Shown here: positions 39,880 to 50,413 of the stretch, piece by piece
How the letters are laid out: every line of letters starts with the position of its first letter
Numbering within the stretch: the first letter of the stretch is position 1
Assembly (NCBI RefSeq): GCF_030929505.1
Contig: NZ_JAVFVV010000012.1
Span: 1-64,000, forward strand
Direction of reading: 5' to 3'
DNA length: 64,000 nt
Origin: Mesorhizobium sp. LHD-90
Lineage (GTDB): Bacteria > Pseudomonadota > Alphaproteobacteria > Rhizobiales > Rhizobiaceae
Position numbers and translations under genes: made by a program
Notes under the pieces: model-generated
Seen by the model: only the letters and a program-made list of their open reading frames with translations
Database searches by the model: none
Told to the model about the DNA's origin: nothing

Positions 39880-40803
39880 ATGATCGTCTGCTGCGGCGAA
39901 GCGCTGATCGACATGCTGCCGCGCCAGAGCAGCGACGGCGAAGCCTGCTTCGCGCCCTATGTCGGCGGAGCGGTGTTCAACACGGCGGTGGCACTCGGCC
40001 GGCTGGACATCCCGGTTGGTTTTTTCACCGGTATTTCGACCGACTTCTTCGGTGGCTTGTTGAAGGAGGCGCTGAGCGCCAGCAACGTTGTTCTCGACTA
40101 TGTCAAATTCTCCGACCGGCCGACGACACTTGCTTTCGTGCGGCTGCTGGATGGCCATGCGAGCTACCTGTTCTATGACGAAAGCACCGCCGGACGCATG
40201 CTGTTCGAGGAGGATCTTCCAGCGATAGGCGAAGACGTGGAGGCGATGCATTTTTCCTGCATCAGCCTGATCCCGGAGCCCTGCGGCTCAACCTACGAGG
40301 CGCTGATGCGCAGGGAAAAAGATAAAAGAATCATGATGTTCGACCCGAACATTCGAAAGAACTTCATCACCGACAAACCCTCCCACCTTGCCCGCATGAA
40401 ACGCATGCTGGCCTATGCCGACATCGTCAAGCTGTCGGACGAGGACCTCGATTGGTTCGGTGAATCAGGCACCACCGACGAGATCGCCGCGCGCTGGCTC
40501 GAACTCGGGCCGAAGCTGATGGTGGTGACCAGAGGCGGCGACGGATTGCTAGCATTTTCAAAGCGTTACAAGGTCTCGACGCCGGCCGAGCGGGTCTCGG
40601 TGGTCGACACGGTCGGCGCCGGGGACACGGTCAATGCCGGCATCCTGGCGTCTCTCCGCGACCAGGGCCTTTTGACCAAACAGGCGATTTCGGAGCTGAC
40701 CGAGGATCAGATCAGGTCGGTGCTCGCCTTCAGCGGCAGGGCGGCGGCAATCACCGTTTCACGCGCCGGCGCCAATCCGCCCTGGCGGCGGGAGATGCAA
40801 TAG
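39880..40803 (+). CDS. frcK: PfkB-family carbohydrate kinase (fructokinase, FrcK-like)
   Basis: A 307-residue kinase: the first PfkB motif GGAVFNTAVALGRLD and the second, DTVGAGDTVNAG, with the catalytic aspartate in GAGD. The latter is followed by an Ala-rich helix and SRAGANPPWR. It phosphorylates the imported sugar, most probably fructose. It lies after frcR, with 111 bases between, rather than in the frcBCA operon as in S. meliloti. Confidence 0.85.
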   Translation: MIVCCGEALIDMLPRQSSDGEACFAPYVGGAVFNTAVALGRLDIPVGFFTGISTDFFGGLLKEALSASNVVLDYVKFSDRPTTLAFVRLLDGHASYLFYDESTAGRMLFEEDLPAIGEDVEAMHFSCISLIPEPCGSTYEALMRREKDKRIMMFDPNIRKNFITDKPSHLARMKRMLAYADIVKLSDEDLDWFGESGTTDEIAARWLELGPKLMVVTRGGDGLLAFSKRYKVSTPAERVSVVDTVGAGDTVNAGILASLRDQGLLTKQAISELTEDQIRSVLAFSGRAAAITVSRAGANPPWRREMQ

Positions 40804-40852
40804 TCAGCTTTCGTTCATCTCGAATCCCTGCCGGCACACCCTCACCGAGATC

Positions 40853-41680
40853 TCACTCGAAGCCCCACTCCTTCTTGTTCACTTCGGGCACGATCAGCGG
40901 CAGGTCGGCGTTCGCATTGCACCGCTTGCGGTCAGCCTCACCGTCGGCGGCTCCCTTCTTGGCCCAGGCGGTGATGGCGTAGTCCGGCGGAAAGGGGCGA
41001 TTGGCCGTCAGCGCCATCGATTTGAGTTCGCGGTCTCCTCCCGCAATGGTGGCGCGCTTCTGGGCGTCATACCCTTCGGTGACCGTGTTCATCTGCCATT
41101 CCCTGGCCTTGGCCATGCAGACATGATGCCTGGCCAGCATATAGTGGGCGGCGGCGGCGAGATTTGAGATCAGCGATGCTCCAGGCGACGCACGCCGCTG
41201 GCCGACCAATATCTCGTGCCATGCGACGCTGATCCTGCCGCAGCAATTGGCGTCCGGAAGGCCGGATCGGGCATAATCGGTGCCTTTTGCCTTGTTCTGG
41301 ATTGCGGCATCCGCGGCGGCCAACGCCTTGTCGATGTATTCCTTCACACCCTGGTCGTCGAGCCGGGTGCAGCCGAGATATTCGCGCCCGTCATTGACCT
41401 GCTCGAGTGGTATGCCGAAGTCGCGGATTTCAGCCATCACCACGACGCCGCGGACGAAGCGGACCCGATCAACGCTCGCCTTGCCGACGCCGGACTCGTT
41501 CCAAGTGCACCAGTCATGAAAGGTGAACTTGTCGCCCGCGCTCAGGGCCGCGAAGGCGGGCAGCATGTCGAACATCGCCATCCGGAAGAACTTCGCCGCC
41601 GCGTCGCCCCATTCGCCACGCAACTCGCGCGAGGCCTTGGCAGCAGCGTCGAGAAACAGTTTCTGATCAGCGACGCCCAT
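40853..41680 (-). CDS. Hypothetical protein, 275 residues
   Basis: The product starts MGVADQKLFLDAAAKASREL, has no signal peptide, and shows a mixed alpha/beta pattern with tryptophans (FHDWCTWNESGVGKASVDRV), a cysteine in NCCGRIS and a predicted helical C-terminal half. The start at 41680 follows GGAG. I do not recognise the family. It stands between the kinase gene and cysNC, convergent with the former. No partner is evident. Confidence 0.6.
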   Translation of the reverse strand: MGVADQKLFLDAAAKASRELRGEWGDAAAKFFRMAMFDMLPAFAALSAGDKFTFHDWCTWNESGVGKASVDRVRFVRGVVVMAEIRDFGIPLEQVNDGREYLGCTRLDDQGVKEYIDKALAAADAAIQNKAKGTDYARSGLPDANCCGRISVAWHEILVGQRRASPGASLISNLAAAAHYMLARHHVCMAKAREWQMNTVTEGYDAQKRATIAGGDRELKSMALTANRPFPPDYAITAWAKKGAADGEADRKRCNANADLPLIVPEVNKKEWGFE

Positions 41681-41762
41681 GACCAAGTTTCTCCGCTCAG
41701 CCAACAAGGTGCCGACTCCAGAACGCAAGGTCAACGAAATAGTAGGGAAGTCGAGATGAAGA

Positions 41763-43703
41763 TCAGATCCCGCCGCCATCGTCGAACTGGGTGTCGATCT
41801 CGTCGCGGCGGTCGAGCCAGCGCTCGATCTCCTCGACCATGTCCTCGGGCGCGCGGCCGAGCGTCTTCAGGTGCAACTCCGGATCGGACGGCACCTCGTA
41901 TGGCGAATCGATGCCGGTGAAATTCTTGATCTCGCCGGCCAGCGCCTTGGCGTACAGCCCCTTCGGGTCGCGGCGGGCGCATTCCTCCAGCGGCGTGTCG
42001 ACAAACACCTCGACGAACTCGCCGTCCTCGAACAGGGAGCGCGCCATGTCGCGCTCGGCGCGGAACGGCGAGATGAAGGAGACGACCACCATCAGGCCGG
42101 CATCGACCATCAGCTTCGCCACCTCGGCGACGCGGCGGATGTTCTCGACGCGGTCGGCATCGGAAAAGCCGAGGTCGCGGTTCAGACCGTGGCGGACATT
42201 GTCGCCGTCGAGGATATAGGTGTGGCGGCCGGCGGCGTGCAGCTTCTTCTCAAGCAGGTTGGCAACCGTCGACTTGCCCGAGCCTGAGAGGCCGGTCAGC
42301 CAGAGTGCTGCCGGCTTCTGGTTCTTGGCGGTGGCGCGCGACTTCTTGGTGACGTCGAGCGACTGCCAGTGGATGTTCTCCGCCCTTCGCAACGGATGCA
42401 GGATCATGCCGGCACCGGCCGTCGCATTGGTGATGCGGTCGATCAGGACGAAGGCGCCTGTCGTGCGGTTGGCGGCAAAGCTGTCGAAGGCGACCGGCGT
42501 CTGCAGCGCGATCTTGACCTCGCCGACCTCGTTCATGGCCAGCGATTTCGCCGGCTGATGCGCCAGGCTGTTGATGTCCAGCCGATGCTTCAGTTCGGTC
42601 ACGGTGGCGCTCGCCTGGTCGGTGGCGGTGCGCACGATATAGGAGCGGCCGGGCAGCAGCGCCTGCTCGTCGAACCACACAAGCGTAGCGGCGAACTGGT
42701 CGGCGACGTCCGGCCGGGCATTGGGCGCCACCAGCATGTTGCCGCGTGACACCTCGACCTCGTCCTCCAGCAGCAGCGTAACCGCCTGCCCCTCGACGGC
42801 GCGCGGCAGGTCGCCGCCGGCGGTGACGATGCGGCGCACCCGCGACTTCTGGCCCGACTTGGCGACCACGACCTCGTCGCCGGCGGCGATCGAGCCGGAT
42901 GCGACCGTGCCGGCAAAACCGCGAAAGTCGAGGTTCGGACGGTTGACGTACTGCACTGGGAAGCGGAACGGCTTTTCCGCCGCCGCTCCCTCCACGTCGA
43001 CTGCCTCCAGATGCTCCAGCAGAGTGGGTCCGGAATACCAGGGTGTGTTCTGCGACCGCTGCGAGACATTGTCGCCGTAGCGCGCCGAGATCGGCACCGG
43101 GGTCACGGTGGCGAAACCCAGCCCGCGCGCGAACACCGAATAGTCCTCGACGATGCGCGAAAAAACGGCCTGGTCGAAGCCGACGAGGTCGATCTTGTTG
43201 ATCGCCAGCACGATATGGCGGATGCCGAGCAGCGAGGCGATGATGGAATGCCGGCGGGTCTGCCTGAGCACGCCCTGGCGGGCATCGATCAGCACGATGG
43301 CGAGGTCGGAGGTAGAGGCGCCGGTCGCCATGTTGCGGGTGTATTGCTCGTGGCCGGGCGTGTCGGCGACGATGAATTTCCGGCGCGGCGTCGAGAAGAA
43401 ACGGTAGGCGACGTCGATGGTGATGCCCTGTTCGCGCTCGGCCTCCAGCCCGTCGACCAGCAGCGCGAAATCGACCTCGTCGCCGGTGGTGCCGTGGCGC
43501 TGCGAATCGCGCTCCAACGCGGCGAGCTGGTCCTCGAATATCTGCCGCGTGTCGGAAAGCAGCCGGCCGATCAGGGTCGACTTGCCATCGTCCACGGAAC
43601 CGCAGGTAAGGAAACGCAGCAGCGACTTCTGCTCGGCGATCACCGGATGCACGACCGGCTGGACGGCGATGCCGGCCAGCGCTTCAGCGTTGAGGTGGCG
43701 CAT
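41763..43703 (-). CDS. cysNC: Bifunctional sulfate adenylyltransferase subunit 1 / APS kinase (CysN-CysC, NodQ type)
   Basis: A 646-residue fusion. The N-terminal GTPase CysN (about 1-450) has [26 protein letters not shown] and NKIDLV; the C-terminal APS kinase (about 460-640) has [14 protein letters not shown]. With CysD it activates sulfate to APS, and the kinase makes PAPS. The ATG at 43703 lies directly after cysD (0-base gap). In rhizobia the fused form supports both cysteine synthesis and Nod-factor or polysaccharide sulfation. Confidence 0.94.
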   Translation of the reverse strand: MRHLNAEALAGIAVQPVVHPVIAEQKSLLRFLTCGSVDDGKSTLIGRLLSDTRQIFEDQLAALERDSQRHGTTGDEVDFALLVDGLEAEREQGITIDVAYRFFSTPRRKFIVADTPGHEQYTRNMATGASTSDLAIVLIDARQGVLRQTRRHSIIASLLGIRHIVLAINKIDLVGFDQAVFSRIVEDYSVFARGLGFATVTPVPISARYGDNVSQRSQNTPWYSGPTLLEHLEAVDVEGAAAEKPFRFPVQYVNRPNLDFRGFAGTVASGSIAAGDEVVVAKSGQKSRVRRIVTAGGDLPRAVEGQAVTLLLEDEVEVSRGNMLVAPNARPDVADQFAATLVWFDEQALLPGRSYIVRTATDQASATVTELKHRLDINSLAHQPAKSLAMNEVGEVKIALQTPVAFDSFAANRTTGAFVLIDRITNATAGAGMILHPLRRAENIHWQSLDVTKKSRATAKNQKPAALWLTGLSGSGKSTVANLLEKKLHAAGRHTYILDGDNVRHGLNRDLGFSDADRVENIRRVAEVAKLMVDAGLMVVVSFISPFRAERDMARSLFEDGEFVEVFVDTPLEECARRDPKGLYAKALAGEIKNFTGIDSPYEVPSDPELHLKTLGRAPEDMVEEIERWLDRRDEIDTQFDDGGGI

Positions 43704-44609
43704 TCAGAAATATCCTTCGCGCTTCTTCTTTTCCATCGAGCCGGCTTCGTCGCGGTCGATGGCGCGGCCCTGCCGCTCGGAGGTGGCGGCGGCCAGCGTC
43801 TCGTTGACGATGCTTTCCAGGTCGGCGGCATCCGATTCGATCGCGCCGGTCAGCGGATAGCAGCCGAGCGTGCGGAACCGCACCATGCGGTTCTCTATCC
43901 TTTCGCTCGGACGCAGCTCCATGCGGTCGTCGTCCTTCAGGATCAGCATGCCGTCGCGCTCGACGACGGGCCGCTCCTTGGCGAAATAGAGCGGCACGAT
44001 CGGGATATTTTCCCGCTCGATGTATTGCCAGATGTCGGCTTCGGTCCAGTTGGACAGCGGGAAGACGCGGATCGACTCGCCCGGCGCGACGCGGGTGTTG
44101 TAGATGTTCCACATTTCCGGCCGCTGGTGCTTCGGGTCCCAGGCATGCTGCGCGTTGCGGAAGGAAAAGATGCGCTCCTTGGCGCGGCTTTTTTCCTCGT
44201 CGCGGCGCGCTCCGCCGAAGGCCGCGTCGAAACCGTATTTGTCGAGCGCCTGGCGCAGCGCCACGGTCTTCATGATGTGGGTGTGGGTGTTGGAGCCATG
44301 CGTGAACGGGCCGACGCCGTCGCGCACGCCGTCCTGGTTGATGTGGACGAGCAGGTCGAAGCCGAGCTTTCGCGCCATCTCGTCGCGAAAGGCGATCATC
44401 TCGCGGAACTTCCAGGTCGTGTCGACATGCAGGAACGGGAATGGCGGCTTGGCGGGATAAAACGCCTTTACCGCGAGATGCATGAGCACGGACGAATCCT
44501 TGCCCACCGAATAGAGCATCACCGGCTTGGCGAAGGTCGCGGCGACCTCGCGAAAGATATGGATCGACTCGGCTTCGAGCCGGTCGAGATGGGAGAGTTT
44601 TGCCAGCAT
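43704..44609 (-). CDS. cysD: Sulfate adenylyltransferase subunit 2 CysD
   Basis: A 301-residue ATP pyrophosphatase-family enzyme with the PP-loop [20 protein letters not shown]; it carries out ATP + sulfate to APS together with the CysN GTPase. [20 protein letters not shown] is the second family motif. The start at 44609 is preferred over an in-frame ATG at 44663, because family proteins begin with [14 protein letters not shown]. The gene starts the cysD-cysNC pair. No cysH, cysG or cysI lies nearby. Confidence 0.94.
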   Translation of the reverse strand: MLAKLSHLDRLEAESIHIFREVAATFAKPVMLYSVGKDSSVLMHLAVKAFYPAKPPFPFLHVDTTWKFREMIAFRDEMARKLGFDLLVHINQDGVRDGVGPFTHGSNTHTHIMKTVALRQALDKYGFDAAFGGARRDEEKSRAKERIFSFRNAQHAWDPKHQRPEMWNIYNTRVAPGESIRVFPLSNWTEADIWQYIERENIPIVPLYFAKERPVVERDGMLILKDDDRMELRPSERIENRMVRFRTLGCYPLTGAIESDAADLESIVNETLAAATSERQGRAIDRDEAGSMEKKKREGYF

Positions 44610-44861
44610 GGTGATCCAATTGCGTGACGGATAGGCGCGCGGTGCGACGGCCCATCCGAACAATCCGGGGTTTTCCGGAGTCTCGCAGAAAGCGCTGTCG
44701 TCTCAAGGAGATCGCTACCAAATTGGCGGCGTATCGCGGGCGGAAGTTCCGGCCAAGCGGCGAGGTGTGGAATGTCATTCCCAAAGACAGGTTCGCGCAG
44801 GCATTAGCCGGAATTAACTACCCACTGTTCATGTTCTTGCCAGCAAATTCCTATGGCCGCC

Positions 44862-46502
44862 TCAGTCTCTGTCCGACGCAGCAAGTCCAGGCCTGGAGAA
44901 AACCCGTTCAAGATAGCCGGCAAGGCCCGGCGAACGCCACGACGGTCCGCGCCAGCCGATGTAGCCGTCCGGCCGCACAAGGATGGCGCGGGCTTCGCTT
45001 CCAAAGGCTTCCGCGAAGCCGCCCTGACGATCCAGCAGGGTTGTCAGAAAAGGCGTGTCGGCCTGAGGCGTCCGGGTGATAGTGGCAATCCGAACCACGG
45101 GGCTCCATTCCCGGTGAAACTCCCGCGCGAAGGAAACGGCATCGTCGATATCTTCGGCCGCAACGGGGTCGGCCAATTGGATCAGCAGGACGTGTTCGGT
45201 CCCTCGCAGAACGTCGAACAGCCGCAGCGGAAAGCCAAGACCGCTTTGGCTCAATCCCTGCACATCCGGCGCGCGATCTCCCGCAACCGGGCCGGCCATT
45301 TCAGAGTCTTCGTCAGCAATGAATGGGGTACCGCGATATGAGACCAGAATCTGCGTATCGGCGAGGCGATCCGGCGCCTTGCCGCGCTCGCGCCCATAGT
45401 TTTCGCTAGCGGCCTGGGTTCGCTTGACGACATCGGCGCCGACGGGGCGGCGCTCGGCGCCGTAGCTGTCGAGCAAGTCCGGCCCGGCTACGCCTCGCAC
45501 GACCAGAGCCAGCTTCCAGGCGAGATTGTAGGCGTCCTGAATGCCGGTGTTCATCCCCTGCCCGCCAGTCGGCGGATGGATGTGGGCGGCATCGCCGGCG
45601 ATGAAGACACGGCCGCTGCGGTATTGCGACGCCAGCCGCATGCTGATGCGGAAGATCGAGGACCAGCGCAGGTCGGTCAGGCGCGGCTTGCCAGGCAGGA
45701 GATCGTCGGCGATGGCCTGCAGGTCGGCCAGCGACGGACCCTTCATCTCGGCCTGGATGCCGTGCTCGGTGCCGCCGGAGGGAACAAGCGACGGCGGCGC
45801 CAGCATCGAGACCCGATAGCGTCCCGGCTCGGGCAGCGGGATGGCGATGAACATGTCGGGCGGGCGGCCTTCGACCGGGCGCACCGCGCGGAACGCCATG
45901 CCATAGGGCAGGTCCCAGCCGATGTGCACGTCGCCCAGCATGAAGGGCCAGGGATAGGCTTCGCCATCGAAAGCGATTTCGAGTGCCTTGCGCACCGTGC
46001 TGTGCGCACCGTCGCAGCCCACGGCGTAGCTGAACCGCGCGCGCTCCGTGGACCCGTCGCCCCGCCGGATCGTGACCGCGACGCCCTGGTCATCCTGCTC
46101 GAGCCCGGCGAGGTCGGCGCCGCGCTCGATCTCCACGCCAAAAGTCCGGAGATGCTCCGTGAGTACCCGCTCGGTCTCGTATTGCGGCAGGCCCAGTTGC
46201 GCGAAAGGCAGCCCCAGCGGCGGCGCCATCGCGTCCTGGGCAGGCTGGTCGGCGATGACCGAACGCAGGCCGGAAATCCACAGCCCGCGCCCGATCATGG
46301 TTCGCGCGACGCCCATGTCCTCCCAGACTTCGAGCGTGCGGGGCGTCACGCCGATGGCGCGGCAATAGGGAAGCGGGCCGGGCGCGCGGTCGATCAGCCG
46401 GCAGCGCACGCCATGCCGGGCGAGTTCAGCGACCATGGTCAGGCCGACGGGGCCGGCCCCGACGACCAGGACGGCATTTTTTTGCGAGATGTCGGTCGAC
46501 AT
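44862..46502 (-). CDS. FAD-dependent aromatic monooxygenase (phenol/MhpA-like)
   Basis: A 546-residue class A flavoprotein: GxGxxG in VVGAGPVGLTMVAELARHGV, the DG motif in VGCDGAHSTVRKAL, and GDAAHIHPPTGGQGMNTGIQ. The C-terminal third looks like the thioredoxin-like domain of phenol hydroxylases. The start at 46502 follows AGGGGGACC. Neighbours give no pathway; a substituted phenol or 3-(3-hydroxyphenyl)propionate-type substrate is possible but not shown. Confidence 0.85.
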   Translation of the reverse strand: MSTDISQKNAVLVVGAGPVGLTMVAELARHGVRCRLIDRAPGPLPYCRAIGVTPRTLEVWEDMGVARTMIGRGLWISGLRSVIADQPAQDAMAPPLGLPFAQLGLPQYETERVLTEHLRTFGVEIERGADLAGLEQDDQGVAVTIRRGDGSTERARFSYAVGCDGAHSTVRKALEIAFDGEAYPWPFMLGDVHIGWDLPYGMAFRAVRPVEGRPPDMFIAIPLPEPGRYRVSMLAPPSLVPSGGTEHGIQAEMKGPSLADLQAIADDLLPGKPRLTDLRWSSIFRISMRLASQYRSGRVFIAGDAAHIHPPTGGQGMNTGIQDAYNLAWKLALVVRGVAGPDLLDSYGAERRPVGADVVKRTQAASENYGRERGKAPDRLADTQILVSYRGTPFIADEDSEMAGPVAGDRAPDVQGLSQSGLGFPLRLFDVLRGTEHVLLIQLADPVAAEDIDDAVSFAREFHREWSPVVRIATITRTPQADTPFLTTLLDRQGGFAEAFGSEARAILVRPDGYIGWRGPSWRSPGLAGYLERVFSRPGLAASDRD

Positions 46503-46593
46503 GTGGTGGTCCCCCTGGCTTGCGTCAGTCACGCTTCCGAACTTTACATGATAGCGTTACTTACGGGTGACCGAGGATGGACCCGGAGACGGT

Positions 46594-46785
46594 ATGATGG
46601 AGAACGTACGCCCCATCCGCACCGCGGCAGACTACGACTCGGCGATAGCCGAGGTGACGAAGTATTTCGAGAACGAGCCTGTCGTTGGCACGCCCGATGC
46701 GGATCGTTTCGTCCTGCTCCTCGATCTCATCGAAGCCTACGAGGACGAGCATTTTCCGATCAAGGTTCCTGATCCGCCTGCCTGA
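46594..46785 (+). pseudogene. Truncated HigA-type antitoxin lacking its HTH
   Basis: The 63-residue product MMENVRPIRTAADYDSAIAE ... EAYEDEHFPI matches the N-terminal region of XRE-type HigA-like antitoxins, which normally continue into a helix-turn-helix. Here the frame stops after KVPDPPA, so the DNA-binding half is gone. No toxin gene is adjacent. GGAGACGGT precedes the start at 46594 (ATG also at 46597). It is probably a decayed antitoxin, although expression of the N-terminal piece cannot be ruled out. Confidence 0.65.
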
Positions 46786-46824
46786 ACGCCGAATAATTCG
46801 ACACCGAAGAGTGCATGAACGCAA

Positions 46825-46847
46825 AAGGCCCGCGCGAGGCGGGCCTT
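46825..46847 (-). terminator. Rho-independent terminator of bioY
   Basis: AAGGCCCGC (46825-46833) and GCGGGCCTT (46839-46847) form a 9-bp stem with a 5-nt loop. On the minus strand the hairpin is followed by TTGCG after the T-rich end, 36 bases beyond the bioY stop codon. It may serve the truncated antitoxin gene from the other strand as well. Confidence 0.65.
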
Positions 46848-46882
46848 GAGGTCATGTGACCGAGTGGCGGCCGGCTTGGCCG

Positions 46883-47482
46883 TCAGCGCTTCAGCGAGGC
46901 CGGCAGCAGCGCCCAGATGGCGGCGGGGATCGCTGCGGCAAGTGCCGCCTTGATCAGGTCCGGCACGATGAAAGGCACAAAGCCGAACTGCCAGGCCTTT
47001 TCGGCACCGATCAGGGTGGCCAGCCAGGCGGTGCCCATCGCCAGCATGATCAGGTCGGCGACGACCAGCACGCCGAACATTTTTGGCGCGCTGCGGTCCC
47101 AGCCGCGGTCGGCGGCCCAGCCGGCGATGGCCGCCATCACCACGAAGCCGGCGAGGTAGCCGCCGGTCGGGCCGACCATATAGGCGAGGCCGATGCCCTT
47201 TTCCGGCGTGCTCTGGAACACCGGCAGGCCGATCGCGCCCTGGGCGAGGTAGAGCAGCAGCGTCGCCACGGCGAGGCGGCGGCCGAAGGCGATGGCGATG
47301 AGGAAGACGGCCAAGGTCTGCAGCGACATGTCGACAGGGCCGAACACCACCTTGGTCTTGGCCGAAACGGTCAGCAGCAGCGTGCCGGCAAGCGCCAGAA
47401 AAACCTGAGTCGCGAGGCGCAGGACGCGCTGTTCGGGCAGCGCCAGCGAAACGAGCGGGCGTGCGGTGATTGCAGTTGCCAT
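46883..47482 (-). CDS. bioY: Biotin transporter BioY
   Basis: A 199-residue integral membrane protein, the substrate-binding S component of an ECF importer, or a stand-alone biotin transporter. It has about six hydrophobic segments and the family region GLPVFQSTPEKGIGLAYMVG followed by PTGGYLAGFVVMA. The ATG at 47482 is used; ATG at 47494 (MGIF) is possible. No bioM or bioN partner is adjacent, so it may use shared ECF ATPases or act alone. Divergent from the MBL gene. Confidence 0.9.
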   Translation of the reverse strand: MATAITARPLVSLALPEQRVLRLATQVFLALAGTLLLTVSAKTKVVFGPVDMSLQTLAVFLIAIAFGRRLAVATLLLYLAQGAIGLPVFQSTPEKGIGLAYMVGPTGGYLAGFVVMAAIAGWAADRGWDRSAPKMFGVLVVADLIMLAMGTAWLATLIGAEKAWQFGFVPFIVPDLIKAALAAAIPAAIWALLPASLKR

Positions 47483-47605
47483 AAAAATCCCCATCCTCGA
47501 AATCGGCCGCCGGCGGGCGGGCTGTCGCTTTCCGTATATTGGCTTCCGTGTTAAGCGGCAAACCGTTTTTCGGGACCCTGTTCCGCAAGCACGGAATGCA
47601 GTCAG

Positions 47606-48514
47606 ATGGCGTTGGAATTCGACATGCGGTTCGACCCCAGGCACGGCGAGGCGGTCGAAGTCGCCGAAAACATTGTTCGCGTCACCGCCCCAAACGCCAG
47701 CCCGTTCACCTTCCACGGCACCAACAGCTACATAATCGGCTCGCGCGAACTCGCGGTGATCGATCCCGGGCCGCCGGACGATTCGCATCTTTCGGCGCTG
47801 CTGCGGGCGATCGACGGGCGGCCGGTCAGCCATATCTTCGTCACCCACACGCACCGCGACCACTCGCCGCTGGCAAAACCGCTGGCCGAGGCGACCGGCG
47901 CGCGGCTGCTGGCCGAGGGGCCGCACCGCCCTGCCCGGCCGGTCAATGCCGGCGAGGATTATCGGCTGGACGCCAGCAACGACGTCGATTTCCGGCCCGA
48001 CCGGGCGCTGGCCGACCAGGAACTGGTGGAGGGCGACGGCTGGGCGCTGCGCGCCGTGCTGACGCCGGGCCATGCCGCCAACCATGCCGCCTTCGCACTG
48101 GAGGGCACCGGCATCCTGTTTTCCGGCGACCATGTGATGGGCTGGTCGACGACGGTCGTGGCGCCGCCCGACGGGGCGATGGCCGACTACATGGCCTCGC
48201 TCGACCGCCTGCTGGAGCGCGACACCGACCGGCTGTATCTGTCCGGCCATGGCGGGGCGATCGAAAACCCCAAGACCTTCGTGCGCGGGCTGAAGACGCA
48301 CCGCAAGATGCGGGAACGCGCCATTCTCGAGCGCATCGTGCAGGGCGACCGACGCATTCCCGACATCGTCAAGGCGATCTATCGCGACACCGACCCGCGC
48401 CTGTTCGGCGCGGCCGGCATGTCGGTGCTGGCGCATCTGGAGGACCTGGCGGCGCGCGGCGCGATCGCGACGGACGGTCCGCCGGCATTCGACGGCGAAT
48501 TCCGGCCGGGCTGA
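47606..48514 (+). CDS. MBL-fold metallo-hydrolase
   Basis: A 302-residue metallo-beta-lactamase-fold protein with the metal-binding HTHRDHSPLA, TPGHAANHAAF and SGDHVMGWST motifs. The C-terminal part (about 215-300) looks like the winged-helix domain found in LACTB2-type hydrolases (RLFGAAGMSVLAHLEDLA). It probably hydrolyses a thioester, phosphoester or RNA-related substrate. Divergent from bioY by 123 bases. Confidence 0.88.
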   Translation: MALEFDMRFDPRHGEAVEVAENIVRVTAPNASPFTFHGTNSYIIGSRELAVIDPGPPDDSHLSALLRAIDGRPVSHIFVTHTHRDHSPLAKPLAEATGARLLAEGPHRPARPVNAGEDYRLDASNDVDFRPDRALADQELVEGDGWALRAVLTPGHAANHAAFALEGTGILFSGDHVMGWSTTVVAPPDGAMADYMASLDRLLERDTDRLYLSGHGGAIENPKTFVRGLKTHRKMRERAILERIVQGDRRIPDIVKAIYRDTDPRLFGAAGMSVLAHLEDLAARGAIATDGPPAFDGEFRPG

Positions 48515-48546
48515 CATTATCGGCTACTCGTCGTGACGGTCCGCGC

Positions 48547-48590
48547 CGCCCCTCATCGCCCTGCCGGGCACTTCTCCCCGCAAGAACGGG
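48547..48590. repeat. RIME-like intergenic repeat fragment
   Basis: CGCCCCTCATCGCCCTGCCG and the following CTTCTCCCCGCAAGAACGGG resemble the Rhizobium-specific intergenic mosaic element. It lies between the MBL gene and the acyl-CoA ligase gene. Confidence 0.5.
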
Positions 48591-48596
48591 ACGCCA

Positions 48597-50228
48597 TCAC
48601 ACGTCGGTCGGCAGCCGGTAATCCTTGAACTGCTCGCGCAAGGTGATCTTCTGGATCTTGCCGGTCGCCGTGTGCGGAATCTCGGCGACGAAGGCGACGT
48701 CGTCCGGCATCCACCATTTCGCGCATTTTCCCTGCATGAAGGAAAGGATGTCCTCCTTGGCCGGCTCCTTGCCGGGTTTTCGCACGATCACCAGCAGCGG
48801 CCGCTCGTCCCATTTGGCATGGTGGATGCCGATCACGGCAGCCTCGGCGACATCGGGATGCCCGACCGCGAGATTCTCCAGGTCGATGCTCGATATCCAT
48901 TCGCCACCGGACTTGATGACGTCCTTGGCCCGGTCGGTGATCTGCATGTAGCCATGGGCGTCGATATGAGCGACATCGCCGGTGTCAAACCAGCCGTCGG
49001 TGTCGAACTGTTCCTCGCTGGCGCCGCCGTAATAGGCGCCGGCAACCGCCGGGCCGCGCACCTTCAGCCGCCCAAAGGTCTTGCCGTCCCAGGGATGCTC
49101 GCGATTGTCGTCGTCGGTGACCTTCATCTCGACGCCGAAGGGCGCATAACCCTGCTTCTGCTGGATGCCGAGGCGAGCCTCGCCTTCGAGCCCGTCATAT
49201 TCCGGCTTCATGGTGCAGAGCGTGCCGAGCGGCGACATCTCGGTCATGCCCCAGGCGTGGATGACCTCGACATCGTAGTCGTTCTGGAATTTTTCAGTGA
49301 TGGCGCGTGGGCAAGCGGAGCCGCCGATGACCACTCTTTTGAGATAGGGCAGCTTCTTTCGCGTCTGCTCGAGATGCTGAAGCAGCATGAGCCAGACGGT
49401 CGGGACGGCGGCGGTGAAGGAGACCTGCTCTGAATCCAGCAACTCGTAGATCGAAGCGCCGTCCATCTTGCCGCCGGGCATCACCATCTTGGTACCGACC
49501 ATCGGACAGCTCTGCGCCAGGCCCCAGGCATTGGCATGGAACATCGGCACCACCGGCAGCACCGTGTCGCGTGTGGAAATGCCCATGGAATCCGGCATCG
49601 CGGCGATCATCGCGTGCAGCACGTTGGAACGGTGGCTGTAGACCACACCCTTGGGATCGCCGGTCGTGCCGGAGGTGTAACACATGCCGGCGGCAGTGTT
49701 TTCATCGAAACTTTTCCAAGAAAAATCGCCGTCGGCCTCGGCCAGCCATTCCTCATACGGAACCGCGTTGGGCAGCGAAGTCTGCGGCATGTGGGCCCGG
49801 TCGGTCAGCACCACGACCTTCTTCACCGATGTCACGCTCGGGCAGTATTTCTCGACGATCGGCAAAAAAGTCAGGTCGACGAAGAGAAGCCTGTCCTCGG
49901 CGTGATTCATGATCCAGACGATCTGATCCGGGAAAAGCCGGGGGTTGAGCGTATGATAGATCGCCCCGACGCCCATGATGCCGTACCAGACTTCCAGGTG
50001 GCGCGCCGTGTTCCAGGCCAGCGTGGCGATGCGGTCGCCGAGGCCGAAACCGTCGCGTTCGAGACGTTGCGCGACCTTGAGCGCCCTTTCCCGCACTCCG
50101 GACCAGGTGGTGCGCACGATCGGCCCCTCCACCGAGCGGGAGACGATCTCGCGTTGCCCGTGCTGGGCGGCGGCATAGTCGAGAATCTTGTGGCAAAGCA
50201 GCGGCCACGGCTGCATGAGACCGAGCAT
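48597..50228 (-). CDS. Long-chain fatty-acid CoA ligase / acyl-CoA synthetase
   Basis: A 543-residue adenylate-forming enzyme. The AMP-binding motif is [18 protein letters not shown], and the C-terminal part has [13 protein letters not shown] and [20 protein letters not shown]. The final lysine is in [15 protein letters not shown]. It activates a fatty acid to acyl-CoA with ATP; the chain length is not deducible. The start at 50228 follows GGGAGGAACGTCG; an in-frame ATG further upstream (50399) codes an unlikely leader. Confidence 0.9.
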   Translation of the reverse strand: MLGLMQPWPLLCHKILDYAAAQHGQREIVSRSVEGPIVRTTWSGVRERALKVAQRLERDGFGLGDRIATLAWNTARHLEVWYGIMGVGAIYHTLNPRLFPDQIVWIMNHAEDRLLFVDLTFLPIVEKYCPSVTSVKKVVVLTDRAHMPQTSLPNAVPYEEWLAEADGDFSWKSFDENTAAGMCYTSGTTGDPKGVVYSHRSNVLHAMIAAMPDSMGISTRDTVLPVVPMFHANAWGLAQSCPMVGTKMVMPGGKMDGASIYELLDSEQVSFTAAVPTVWLMLLQHLEQTRKKLPYLKRVVIGGSACPRAITEKFQNDYDVEVIHAWGMTEMSPLGTLCTMKPEYDGLEGEARLGIQQKQGYAPFGVEMKVTDDDNREHPWDGKTFGRLKVRGPAVAGAYYGGASEEQFDTDGWFDTGDVAHIDAHGYMQITDRAKDVIKSGGEWISSIDLENLAVGHPDVAEAAVIGIHHAKWDERPLLVIVRKPGKEPAKEDILSFMQGKCAKWWMPDDVAFVAEIPHTATGKIQKITLREQFKDYRLPTDV

Positions 50229-50413
50229 CGACGTTCCTCCCTTTTGTTCTTGCTGCGAATTTTGGGTTGAAGGCGGCGCGATGTCCAGAGCCCGCAGCCT
50301 CATACCAAAGGCTTCCATGACCTTCGGTAAGCCGGCAGCGTCACATTCCGGCCAATGTCCGCGCCAAGCATGGGAACGGGCGGGAGTATCAGTAGGCAAG
50401 CGCGAGGTTTGTC

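Noticed and set aside
46561-46824. An 87-residue open frame on the minus strand
   Set aside because: It mirrors the truncated antitoxin and lacks any motif.
46883-47605. A biotin-responsive or other riboswitch near bioY
   Set aside because: No conserved riboswitch core was visible between bioY and the MBL gene; only short hairpins.
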